A stretch of 28,015 nucleotides of DNA from Pseudomonadota bacterium (GTDB lineage: Bacteria; Pseudomonadota; Gammaproteobacteria; Burkholderiales; Burkholderiaceae_C), in NCBI GenBank assembly GCA_023436025.1, contig JAEZKX010000243.1, forward strand, positions 1 to 28,015, given 5' to 3'. This document shows, piece by piece, positions 1-6,212 of the stretch. A program made the translations under genes and the position numbers. Within the stretch, counting starts at the first letter, position 1, and each line of letters opens with the position of its first letter. The notes beneath the pieces are model-generated. The model was given only the letters and a program-made list of their open reading frames with translations, ran no database searches and was not told the origin of the DNA.

Positions 1-146
1 ACGCGCAGTCCCATCGGCATGTAGGTGTAGATGCCGGCGCCGAGCTTCTTGATCATGCCGGCGCGCATCATCAGCTTGTGGCTGGCGACTTCGGCGTCGG
101 CGGGGGCTTCCTTCTGCGTGGAAATCAGGAACTGCGAGGCTCTCAT
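1..146 (-). CDS. proS: Prolyl-tRNA synthetase, N-terminal fragment
   Basis: The first 48 codons of a class II prolyl-tRNA synthetase, which charges tRNA-Pro with proline in the cytoplasm; the rest lies beyond the left edge of the window. The peptide begins MRASQFLISTQKEAPADAE and continues through a stretch ending in GAGIYTYMPMGLRV. This closely follows the N-terminus of bacterial ProS (the E. coli protein starts MRTSQYLLSTLKETPADAE). The ATG at 146 is chosen because it lines up with the family start. The gene is divergent from rppH, with about 90 bases between the two starts. No clear Shine-Dalgarno sequence precedes the ATG. A tRNA-Pro gene lies 5.4 kb away, but there is no sign of a functional link in the layout. 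Confidence 0.93.
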   Translation of the reverse strand, partial: MRASQFLISTQKEAPADAEVASHKLMMRAGMIKKLGAGIYTYMPMGLR

Positions 147-202
147 GGGACGTGCGGGAAAGTGGGGAAGACCGAGCCCTTCCAGCACGCCGGGGCGCCG
201 TG

Positions 203-208
203 CATAAT
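203..208 (+). promoter_or_regulatory. Candidate -10 box upstream of rppH
   Basis: CATAAT preceded by TG (TGCATAAT) sits 30 bases before the rppH ATG in the proS-rppH divergent gap. It matches the sigma-70 -10 consensus at five of six positions. No convincing -35 element lies 16-18 bases upstream, so this is a weak call based on sequence alone. Confidence 0.35.
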
Positions 209-238
209 GAACTCAGTTCAAAGATTTGGGGTGTGATT

Positions 239-910
239 ATGCTGGACCGGGACGGCTTCAGGCCCAACGTCGGCATCATCCTGCTCAACCAGAGGAATCA
301 GGTGTTCTGGGGCAAGCGCATCCGGACCCACAGCTGGCAGTTCCCGCAAGGCGGCATCGACCGCGGCGAGAGCCCGGAGCAGGCCATGTTCCGCGAGCTG
401 CACGAGGAGATCGGGTTGATGCCGGAGCACGTGCGCATCATCGCGCGCACGCGCGACTGGCTGCGCTACGAGGTGCCGGAACGCTACATTCGGCGCGACG
501 CCAGGGGCCACTACAAGGGCCAGAAGCAGATCTGGTTCCTGCTGCAGCTGATCGGGCAGGACCACAATCTCAACCTGCGCGCCACCAACCATCCGGAATT
601 CGACGCCTGGCGCTGGAACGACTACTGGGTGCCGCTGGACGTGGTGGTGGAATTCAAGCGTGGCGTCTACGAGATGGCGCTGCGCGAACTGGCCCGCTAC
701 CTGCCGCGCAACGACCACCGCAACCGCTACCTGCGCAGCGGCATGCGCACGCGCGACGTGGAGCATGCGGGCCATGCGGGGCACGAAGGTGCCGCCGCCC
801 TGCCGGCGCCGGTGATGGAACTGCCACCCGGCGCCACCTTCGATCCGAATCCGCAAGGCCCGGCCCACCACGCGGTGCCGTTGGCCGCCAAGGGGAAACA
901 TGCGCCGTGA
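239..910 (+). CDS. rppH: RNA pyrophosphohydrolase (Nudix)
   Basis: Removes pyrophosphate from the 5' triphosphate end of mRNA, which starts 5'-end-dependent decay. The 223-residue protein begins MLDRDGFRPNVGIILLNQ, matching the N-terminus of the RppH/NudH family. The family also has the segment SWQFPQGGIDRGESP, seen here. The Nudix box is complete at residues 38-60 (G38, E44, R52-E53, E56-E57, G59), and the conserved YKGQKQIWFLL follows near residue 92. The reading frame stays open upstream to 152, but that extension has no family counterpart, so the ATG at 239 is preferred. The C-terminal 60 residues beyond the catalytic core are Ala/Pro/His-rich and probably disordered, as in beta-proteobacterial members. 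Its last 11 bases overlap the next gene, which suggests translational coupling. Confidence 0.95.
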   Translation: MLDRDGFRPNVGIILLNQRNQVFWGKRIRTHSWQFPQGGIDRGESPEQAMFRELHEEIGLMPEHVRIIARTRDWLRYEVPERYIRRDARGHYKGQKQIWFLLQLIGQDHNLNLRATNHPEFDAWRWNDYWVPLDVVVEFKRGVYEMALRELARYLPRNDHRNRYLRSGMRTRDVEHAGHAGHEGAAALPAPVMELPPGATFDPNPQGPAHHAVPLAAKGKHAP

Positions 911-1400
911 GTTGCTGGCGTGCGTCTGCGCGCTGCTCGCCGGGGCCGCTGCGGCCCAGATGTTGCCGGACGATCCGGACTGGAAAGAGGTCGAGGTGCC
1001 GCGCCCGCCGCCGGTGCGCACCAGCGGCCTGATCGACCTCGACGTGCCGGGGGCCACGCTGCGCTTCGGCATCGATCCCGCCTCGGTCAGCATCGGCACC
1101 GACCGGGTGGTGCGCTATGTGGTGGTGGCCACCAGCCGCACCGGCACCGTCAACGCCATGTACGAGGGGCTGCGCTGCAACACCGGCCAGGTGCGGGTGT
1201 ATGCCCGCCACAACCCCGACAGCGGCTGGGTGCCCACGCGCAGCGAGGAATGGCAGGCCCTGCATTCGGTGCCGCACTCGCGCCACAGCCTGGCGGTCGC
1301 CCGCACCGGGGCCTGCATCGGCCAGGGGCCCAGCGGCAGCGCCGACCAGATCGTGCGGGCGCTGCGCTCGGGGGTGGACCGGCGGTTCGTGAATCCCTGA
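900..1400 (+). CDS. CNP1-like family secreted protein
   Basis: A 166-residue protein with a typical Sec signal peptide (MRRELLACVCALLAGAAAAQ, probable cleavage near residue 19). The mature part resembles the CNP1-like family: an acidic DDPDWKEVEVPRPPP start, then a beta-rich domain with WQALHSVP and a single Cys pair (Cys in LRCNTGQ and in GACIGQ) that could form a periplasmic disulfide. The molecular function of the family is not known. In beta-proteobacteria such genes are commonly found just downstream of rppH. Here the ATG lies inside the end of rppH with an 11-base overlap, so the two are probably one transcript. The assignment rests on recalled family features and gene position. Confidence 0.75.
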   Translation: MRRELLACVCALLAGAAAAQMLPDDPDWKEVEVPRPPPVRTSGLIDLDVPGATLRFGIDPASVSIGTDRVVRYVVVATSRTGTVNAMYEGLRCNTGQVRVYARHNPDSGWVPTRSEEWQALHSVPHSRHSLAVARTGACIGQGPSGSADQIVRALRSGVDRRFVNP

Positions 1401-1428
1401 GGCTGACTCGCCGGCGTACGGCGACGGC

Positions 1429-1480
1429 GTTGCGCGCGCCGCGCGCACGCAACACTGCAGGTGCGCTCGCCGCGCGAGCG
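1429..1480. terminator. Tandem GC-rich hairpins between convergent genes
   Basis: Two adjacent hairpins fill most of the 85-base gap between the ends of the CNP1-like gene and proB. The first has 11-base arms at 1429-1439 and 1443-1453 with one mismatch and a 3-base loop. The second has perfect 7-base arms CGCTCGC (1464-1470) and GCGAGCG (1474-1480) around a 3-base loop. Neither is followed by a T-run on either strand, so canonical intrinsic termination is doubtful. A role as a two-way transcription barrier or 3'-end stabiliser is an inference. Confidence 0.45.
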
Positions 1481-1485
1481 GACCC

Positions 1486-2622
1486 CTACCGGGTCACCAC
1501 CAGGTTGGTGCGGTGGATCATCTCGGGCTCGGCGACGTAGCCCAGCAGCTTCTCGATCTCGCTGGAAGGCTTGCGGCACAGCAGGCGCGCCTCGGCCGCC
1601 GCATAGTTGGCCAGTCCACGGGCGATCTCCTGCCCGGCGGAGTCGCGCACCGCGATCACCTCGCCGCGGTGGAAGTCGCCTTCCACGCCGGTCATGCCGA
1701 TGGGCAGCAGGCTCTTGTTCTCGATGCGCAGCTTGGCGGCCGCGCCCTCGTCCACCGTGACGGCGCCGCGCAGCTGCAGGTGGTCGGCCATCCACTGCTT
1801 GCGCGCCTGGTTCTTCTGCGTCGGCGCCACCAGCAGCGTGCCGATGATCTCGCCACGCGCCAGGCGCAGCAGGCAGTCGGGCTCGCGGCCCCAGGCGATG
1901 ACGGTGGAGGCGCCCGAGCCGGCCGCCCGCTTGGCCGCCAGCACCTTGGTGATCATGCCGCCCTTGCCGATGCTGGAGCCGGCGCCGCCGGCCATCTGCT
2001 CCAGCGCGGCGTCTCCGGCACGGGCTTCCTGGATGAAGCGGGCCTGCGGATCCTTGCGCGGGTCGGCGCTGTACAGGCCCTTCTGGTCGGTGAGGATGAC
2101 CAGCAGGTCGGCCTCGACCAGGTTGGCCACCAGCGCCCCCAGGGTGTCGTTGTCGCCGAACTTGATCTCGTCGTTGACGACCGTGTCGTTCTCGTTGATC
2201 ACCGGCAACACCCGCAGCCCCAGCAACGTCAGCAGCGTGGAGCGGGCGTTCAGGTAGCGCTCGCGGTCGGCCAGGTCGGCATGCGTGAGCAGCACCTGCG
2301 CCGAATGCAGACCCTGCTCGCGCAGCTTGGTCTCGTACATCTGCGCCAGGCCCATCTGGCCCACCGCGGCGGCGGCCTGCAGCTCGTGGATTTCGCGCGG
2401 GCGGGTGGTCCAGCCCAGGCGCTTCATGCCTTCGGCGATGGCGCCGCTGGACACCATGATCAATTCGCGCCCGTCGGCCGCCAGCGCCGCCAGCTGGCGG
2501 CTCCATTCGCCGATGGCGGCTTCGTCCAGCCCGCGGCCTTCGTTGGTGACCAGGCTGGAGCCCACCTTGACGACGATGCGCCGCGCTTCGCGCAGCGTCG
2601 CCGATCCGTCTCGTTCACTCAT
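1486..2622 (-). CDS. proB: Glutamate 5-kinase
   Basis: Phosphorylates L-glutamate with ATP to gamma-glutamyl phosphate, the first and feedback-controlled step of proline synthesis. The 378-residue protein opens with the amino-acid-kinase motif IVVKVGSSLVTNEGRG (residues 16-31). It has MVSSGAIAEGMKRLGW, the substrate-loop region VINENDTV with FGDNDTLGALVA, and TDQKGLYSADPR. A C-terminal PUA domain follows from about residue 285, so this is the full-length two-domain form. The ATG at 2622 overlaps the obgE stop codon as ATGA, so translation is probably coupled to obgE and no separate ribosome-binding site is needed. Its place behind obgE is the usual arrangement in beta-proteobacteria. It ends convergently against the CNP1-like gene. 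Confidence 0.96.
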   Translation of the reverse strand: MSERDGSATLREARRIVVKVGSSLVTNEGRGLDEAAIGEWSRQLAALAADGRELIMVSSGAIAEGMKRLGWTTRPREIHELQAAAAVGQMGLAQMYETKLREQGLHSAQVLLTHADLADRERYLNARSTLLTLLGLRVLPVINENDTVVNDEIKFGDNDTLGALVANLVEADLLVILTDQKGLYSADPRKDPQARFIQEARAGDAALEQMAGGAGSSIGKGGMITKVLAAKRAAGSGASTVIAWGREPDCLLRLARGEIIGTLLVAPTQKNQARKQWMADHLQLRGAVTVDEGAAAKLRIENKSLLPIGMTGVEGDFHRGEVIAVRDSAGQEIARGLANYAAAEARLLCRKPSSEIEKLLGYVAEPEMIHRTNLVVTR

Positions 2623-3695
2623 GGCGCCGAATTGTCGCCGCCAGCGAAGCGCGGATCGACCTCGGCCGGCGGCTGCTCGGCCACCTGCTGCGAGCGGATG
2701 TGCTGGTACACGGCCTGCACCAGCGGCTCGCAGCCCTCGCGCGTGAGGGCGCTGATCTCGAACACCGGGCCCTTCCACTTAAAGCGCTTGACGAAGTCCT
2801 TGACCCGCGCGGCGCGCTCGTCGGCCGGAACCATGTCGAGCTTGTTCAGCACCAGCCAGCGCGGCTTGGCGTAGAGCGCGGGGTCGTATTTCTTCAGCTC
2901 GGCGACGATGGCCTTGGCCTGCGCCACCGGATCGACGCTCTCGTCGAAGGGCGCCATGTCGACGATGTGCAGCAAGAGGCGGGTGCGCTGCAGGTGGCGC
3001 AGGAACTGGTGGCCCAAGCCCGCCCCCTCGGCCGCGCCCTCGATCAGGCCCGGCACGTCGGCGATGACGAAGCTCTGCTCCGGCCCCACCCGCACCACGC
3101 CCAGGTTGGGATGCAGCGTTGTGAAGGGGTAGTCGGCGATCTTGGGCCGCGCGTTCGACACGGCGGCGATCAGCGTGGACTTGCCGGCATTGGGCATGCC
3201 CAGCAGGCCGACGTCGGCCAGCACCTTCAACTCGAGCTTCAGCGACTTCTTCTCGCCGGGCCAGCCGGGCGTCTTCTGCCGCGGCGCCCGGTTGATCGAG
3301 CTCTTGAAGCGCATGTTGCCGAAGCCGCCGTCGCCGCCCTTGGCGATCATGATCTTCTCGCCGGGCTGCAGCAGCTCGTACAGCACCTCGCCGGTTTCGG
3401 CGTCGGTGATGATGGTGCCCACCGGCATCTTCAGCGTGATGTCGTCGCCCATCGCGCCGAACATGTCCGAGCCCATGCCGTGCTGGCCGCGGCCGGCCTC
3501 GTGCCGGCGCGCGTAGCGGTAGTCGACCAGCGTATTGAGGCTGGGGTCCGCAACCGCCCAGACATGGCCGCCACGGCCGCCGTCGCCGCCGTTGGGACCG
3601 CCGAATTCCTTGTACTTCTCGTGGCGGAACGAGACGCAGCCGTTGCCCCCATCGCCGGCGGCGATGTCGATGAATGCCTCGTCCACGAATTTCAT
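2619..3695 (-). CDS. obgE: Obg-family GTPase
   Basis: An essential large-ribosomal-subunit assembly GTPase also linked to stress and growth control. The 358-residue protein has the Gly-rich Obg fold at residues 1-158, recognisable from MKFVDEAFIDIAAGDGGNG and FGGPNGGDGGRGG. The G domain contains the P-loop GMPNAGKST (166-174), switch motif YPFTTLHPNLGVV, G3 DVPGLIEGAAEG and G4 NKLD. There is no Gram-positive-type OCT domain; the tail is short. The gene follows rpmA and rplU, the standard order rplU-rpmA-obgE. It overlaps proB by four bases at its end. A hairpin with a T-run in the rpmA-obgE gap probably reduces read-through from the ribosomal-protein genes into this gene. Confidence 0.97.
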   Translation of the reverse strand: MKFVDEAFIDIAAGDGGNGCVSFRHEKYKEFGGPNGGDGGRGGHVWAVADPSLNTLVDYRYARRHEAGRGQHGMGSDMFGAMGDDITLKMPVGTIITDAETGEVLYELLQPGEKIMIAKGGDGGFGNMRFKSSINRAPRQKTPGWPGEKKSLKLELKVLADVGLLGMPNAGKSTLIAAVSNARPKIADYPFTTLHPNLGVVRVGPEQSFVIADVPGLIEGAAEGAGLGHQFLRHLQRTRLLLHIVDMAPFDESVDPVAQAKAIVAELKKYDPALYAKPRWLVLNKLDMVPADERAARVKDFVKRFKWKGPVFEISALTREGCEPLVQAVYQHIRSQQVAEQPPAEVDPRFAGGDNSAP

Positions 3696-3704
3696 ACAGA
3701 CCTC

Positions 3705-3739
3705 AAAAACGGAAAGAGCCCCGACAAGGCGGGGCTCTT
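3705..3739 (-). terminator. Attenuator-like terminator between rpmA and obgE
   Basis: On the minus strand, the direction of transcription, AAGAGCCCCG pairs perfectly with CGGGGCTCTT around a 6-base loop (3714-3739). A run of five T follows after a 4-base spacer (3705-3709). It lies in the middle of the rplU-rpmA-obgE-proB run, just ahead of the obgE start. Partial termination here would give more L21/L27 message than Obg/ProB message. The hairpin is seen directly; its efficiency is inferred. Confidence 0.7.
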
Positions 3740-3761
3740 CTTGTCGCGGGGTAAGCGTAGC

Positions 3762-4022
3762 TTACGCCGCCGGGATCACGTTGACCGTGTGCTTGTTCAG
3801 CGCGCCCTTGACCTGGAAGTGGACGTGACCGTCGACCAGGGCGAACAGCGTGTGGTCCCGGCCCACGCCGACGTTGTTGCCGGGGTGGAACTTGGTGCCG
3901 CGCTGGCGCACGATGATGGAGCCGGCGCTGATGAGTTCGCCGCCGAAGGCCTTGACGCCCAGCATCTTCGGCTGGGAATCACGCCCGTTTCGCGTAGAGC
4001 CGCCGCCTTTTTTCTGTGCCAT
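3762..4022 (-). CDS. rpmA: 50S ribosomal protein L27
   Basis: Ribosomal protein L27, whose N-terminal tail reaches the peptidyl-transferase centre. The 86-residue sequence starts MAQKKGGGSTRNGRDSQP, the conserved N-terminal tail of proteobacterial L27. It continues with LGVKAFGGELISAGSIIVRQ and GTKFHPGNNVGVGRDHTLF. The length is normal for the family. It lies 12 bases downstream of rplU, in the canonical rplU-rpmA pair, and a GGAGCA sequence just ahead of the ATG can serve as the ribosome-binding site. An intrinsic-terminator-like hairpin follows the gene before obgE. Confidence 0.98.
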   Translation of the reverse strand: MAQKKGGGSTRNGRDSQPKMLGVKAFGGELISAGSIIVRQRGTKFHPGNNVGVGRDHTLFALVDGHVHFQVKGALNKHTVNVIPAA

Positions 4023-4034
4023 GGTTCCTGCTCC

Positions 4035-4346
4035 TTAGCCCGCGATGTCACCGATCTGGAGCTCGGTGTATTGCTGGCGATGGCCCTGGTGCTTCTGGTA
4101 GTGCTTGCGACGGCGCAGCTTGAAGATGCGCACCTTGTCGTGCTTGCCGTGCGCCACGATCGTGGCCTTCACCGTGGCACCGGACACCAGGGGGACGCCG
4201 ATCTTCAGGTCGCTGCCGCTGCCGACTGCGAGAACCTGGTCGATCGTGATTTCCTGGCCGATGTCCGCAGCAATCTGTTCTACCTTGATCTTGTCGCCGG
4301 AAGCAACGCGATACTGCTTGCCACCGGTTTTTATGACCGCGTACAT
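4035..4346 (-). CDS. rplU: 50S ribosomal protein L21
   Basis: Ribosomal protein L21, which binds 23S rRNA together with L20. The 103-residue sequence begins MYAVIKTGGKQYRVASGD and contains the conserved VRIFKLRRRKHYQKHQGHRQ basic segment near residue 74, ending in IGDIAG. Length and motifs are full-size. A good Shine-Dalgarno GAGG lies six bases before the ATG on the minus strand. The gene is the first of the rplU-rpmA-obgE-proB transcript and is divergent from the polyprenyl synthase gene. A near-consensus -10 box and a small hairpin lie in its leader. Confidence 0.98.
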   Translation of the reverse strand: MYAVIKTGGKQYRVASGDKIKVEQIAADIGQEITIDQVLAVGSGSDLKIGVPLVSGATVKATIVAHGKHDKVRIFKLRRRKHYQKHQGHRQQYTELQIGDIAG

Positions 4347-4366
4347 AGTGACCTCACTTGGAATGG

Positions 4367-4381
4367 GGCCCTGAAAGGGCC
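4367..4381 (-). promoter_or_regulatory. Small hairpin in the rplU leader
   Basis: GGCCC and GGGCC form a perfect 5-bp stem around a 5-base loop, 20 bases upstream of the rplU start codon and inside its predicted 5' leader. Ribosomal-protein leaders often carry autoregulatory structures, but this one is short and I recognise no known L21 leader class. The regulatory role is speculative. Confidence 0.3.
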
Positions 4382-4419
4382 TCTGCTTCTGCCCCGGACG
4401 GATTTCCGGAGAGCCAACG

Positions 4420-4425
4420 ATTATA
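4420..4425 (-). promoter_or_regulatory. -10 box of the rplU-rpmA-obgE-proB promoter
   Basis: The minus strand reads TATAAT, a perfect sigma-70 -10 hexamer, about 74 bases before the rplU ATG. The -35 region 17 bases upstream (ATGTGA) matches only weakly. Its location in the divergent gap ahead of a ribosomal-protein operon supports the call. Confidence 0.6.
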
Positions 4426-4490
4426 GCCTGGTTTGCACCCGCTCACATAGCCGGGCACCGCGGCCCGCCCGAAAGACGGAGGGCCTTTCC

Positions 4491-4496
4491 TATAAT
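4491..4496 (+). promoter_or_regulatory. -10 box of the octaprenyl synthase promoter
   Basis: The plus strand reads CCTATAATCC, a perfect -10 hexamer 24 bases before the proposed TTG start. Transcription would begin near 4503, leaving a leader of only about 16 bases. No good -35 box is visible. Confidence 0.55.
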
Positions 4497-4519
4497 CCGC
4501 CAAACCGCGGATCCCCCTC

Positions 4520-5503
4520 TTGACCGAATCGTCCCCCAGCGCCGCCTCCGTACTTTCCCTGATCGCCGACGACATGCGGGAGGTGGACGCCGTCATTGCC
4601 CGCCGCCTCGACTCGGGTGTTCCGCTGGTCGGGGAGGTGTCCCGCTACATCATCGCCTCCGGCGGCAAGCGCCTGCGCCCCGCCCTGCTCCTGCTGGTGT
4701 CCGGCGCACTGGAATGCACCAGCATCCAGCGCTTCAACCTGGCGGCGGTGGTCGAATTCATCCATACGGCCACGCTGCTGCACGATGACGTGGTGGACGA
4801 TTCCACCCTCCGGCGCGGCCGTCCCACGGCCAACCAGAACTTCGGCAACCCGGCCAGCGTGCTGGTGGGCGACTTCCTGTACTCGCGCGCCTTCCAGATG
4901 ATGCTGGACGCGCACGACATGCGCGTGATGGAGATCCTGGCCGAGGCGACCAACGTCATCGCCGAGGGCGAGGTCATGCAGCTGATGAACATGCACGACC
5001 CCGGCCTGGACGAGGCCGGCTACCTGCAGGTGATCCGTTCCAAGACGGCCAAGCTGTTCGAAGCCAGCGCGCGCCTGGGCGCGGTGCTGGCGGGCGCGCC
5101 GCCGGCCACCGAGGAGGCCTGCGCCACCTACGGCCAGGCGCTGGGCACCGCCTTCCAGGTGATCGACGATGTGCTCGACTACGCCGGCTCGGTGGAGGAG
5201 ATGGGCAAGAACCTGGGCGACGACCTGCGCGAAGGCAAGGTCACGCTGCCCCTGATCGCCGCCATGCGGCGCGGCACCCCGGCCCAGCGCGACACGGTGC
5301 GGCATGCCATCGAGCAGGCCGAGACCGGAGACCTCGACCGCGTGATCGCCATCGTGCGCGAGACCGGGGCCCTGGAGATTGCGCACGAAGCGGCGGCGGC
5401 GGAGGCGCAACGCGCGATCGACGCCGCCAAACGCTTGCCGCGAAATGAACACGCCAAGGCTCTGGTACAATTAGCGGCTTCACTGCTGCAGCGTCGCAAC
5501 TGA
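4520..5503 (+). CDS. ispB: Octaprenyl diphosphate synthase (trans-isoprenyl)
   Basis: Condenses isopentenyl diphosphate units onto farnesyl diphosphate to make the long side chain of ubiquinone (length C40 inferred from the lineage). The 327-residue protein carries GGKRLRPALLLL (48-59), the first Asp-rich motif LLHDDVVDDSTLRRG (86-100) and the second motif QVIDDVLDYAG (213-223), followed by GKNLGDDLREGK. These are the hallmarks of long-chain E-type prenyl synthases. The start is probably TTG at 4520, because the frame there gives a family-like N-terminus (TESSPSAASVLSLIADDM) and a -10 box lies just upstream. The next in-frame ATG, 4574, would cut 18 residues. No clear Shine-Dalgarno is present. 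Chain length cannot be read from sequence alone. Confidence 0.93.
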   Translation: MTESSPSAASVLSLIADDMREVDAVIARRLDSGVPLVGEVSRYIIASGGKRLRPALLLLVSGALECTSIQRFNLAAVVEFIHTATLLHDDVVDDSTLRRGRPTANQNFGNPASVLVGDFLYSRAFQMMLDAHDMRVMEILAEATNVIAEGEVMQLMNMHDPGLDEAGYLQVIRSKTAKLFEASARLGAVLAGAPPATEEACATYGQALGTAFQVIDDVLDYAGSVEEMGKNLGDDLREGKVTLPLIAAMRRGTPAQRDTVRHAIEQAETGDLDRVIAIVRETGALEIAHEAAAAEAQRAIDAAKRLPRNEHAKALVQLAASLLQRRN

Positions 5504-5543
5504 GCCCCGCAAGGGCAACAGCCAAGCGCCGTATCGCGGCAAT

Positions 5544-5620
5544 CGGGGTGTAGCTTAGCCTGGTAGAGCGCTACGTTCGGGACGTAGAGGCCGGAGGTTC
5601 GAATCCTCTCACCCCGACCA
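5544..5620 (+). tRNA. tRNA-Pro (anticodon CGG)
   Basis: A 77-base tRNA with encoded CCA. The acceptor stem CGGGGTG pairs with CACCCCG, with discriminator A. The D-arm contains AGCCTGGTAGAGC. The anticodon stem CTACG/CGTAG encloses loop TTCGGGA, giving anticodon CGG, which reads the CCG codon. The T-arm GGAGG-TTCGAAT-CCTCT is complete. C1-G72 and A73 agree with proteobacterial tRNA-Pro. It lies 40 bases after the octaprenyl synthase gene. CCG should be a frequent codon in this GC-rich genome. Confidence 0.97.
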
Positions 5621-5970
5621 GGATTCCTTGCAGATCAATGGTTGGCGCCGCGGACACACAGCTGTCGCGGCGCACCTGCCATGGAAGCTGAGCCGACTCC
5701 GTACCGCATCCCGGCGGATTCGGCGTCGCGGGTGAACACCCGCACCGACAGAAAGGCTGCTGCCGCAGACGTCGCTGGCTTCACCCGGGAAGCGCTGCGC
5801 CTCGACGACCTAGCGCCAGCACCCACGACGCGCCCACCGGTCGCCCGGCTCGCGGACTTTCCGGGACCGGGAAGCACCGGTGCGTCGCCGGGCAGGGATC
5901 GCCGCCCGCGCGCTGCCGCTGCCGCCCCACCGACCCCATGAGACCTTGCGTAGGCGCTTGAACCACCGGC

Positions 5971-6002
5971 GCCACGCCGCCACGCCGCCACGCCGCCACG
6001 CC
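5971..6002 (+). repeat. Four tandem copies of GCCACGCC
   Basis: The 8-mer GCCACGCC is repeated four times without interruption (5971-5978, 5979-5986, 5987-5994, 5995-6002), then runs into a related GCAC. It lies in non-coding DNA. An exact short tandem array like this can change copy number by slippage. No function is visible. Confidence 0.85.
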
Positions 6003-6110
6003 GCACAGATGCTGCGCCACGCCCGCGCCATGCAGCGCCATGAGGCAGCGCCAGCAACGCCGACGCCCCGCCACCTCGCCGTGGATCCCATTGTTCCGGA
6101 TGGTCGATCG

Positions 6111-6128
6111 CACGATAGAAAGGTCGTG
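6111..6128. promoter_or_regulatory. Candidate operator dyad upstream of the catabolic operon
   Basis: CACGA (6111-6115) and TCGTG (6124-6128) form a perfect 5-base dyad with an 8-base spacer, about 85 bases before the first gene of the operon. A second small dyad GTTG-N6-CAAC lies at 6157-6170. LysR-type regulators bind interrupted dyads at this distance, and a LysR gene ends the cluster. The connection is inferred from position only. Confidence 0.35.
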
Positions 6129-6202
6129 ATTAACTTTTGCACGGCCTCGCTCTAGAGTTGCGCGCTCAACAATGCCGATCCCCACGGTGGGCGAGCGGAC
6201 AC

Positions 6203-6208
6203 GAGGAG
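6203..6208 (+). promoter_or_regulatory. Strong ribosome-binding site of the monooxygenase gene
   Basis: GAGGAG lies five bases before the ATG at 6213, close to ideal for Shine-Dalgarno pairing. It fixes the start of the first gene of the catabolic operon. Confidence 0.8.
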
Positions 6209-6212
6209 AAAC

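Larger units (their letters stand above)
5621..6212. other. Gene-free stretch between tRNA-Pro and the catabolic operon
   Basis: 592 bases with no convincing gene. Short open frames exist on both strands, but their translations are Arg/Ala/Pro-rich shadows with no recognisable domain and no ribosome-binding site. The stretch holds an 8-base tandem repeat (5971-6002), a dyad CACGA-N8-TCGTG (6111-6128) and the operon's ribosome-binding site at its right end. No integrase, IS element or duplicated tRNA end was found. Confidence 0.6.

Noticed and set aside
152..238. Upstream extension of rppH
   Set aside because: The extra 29 residues have no counterpart in RppH, and the ATG at 239 gives the conserved N-terminus.
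5598..5620. tRNA-Pro 3' end as an integration (att) site
   Set aside because: No second copy of the tRNA end was found up to pilB and no integrase gene is present, so an att site cannot be claimed.
5642..5941. Open frame of 99 codons after tRNA-Pro
   Set aside because: The translation is Ala/Pro/Arg-rich low complexity with no domain, no ribosome-binding site and no conserved neighbour relation; GC-rich DNA produces such frames by chance.
5971..6002. Possible CRISPR-like array
   Set aside because: The 8-base units are contiguous with no spacers and no cas genes; it is a simple tandem repeat.
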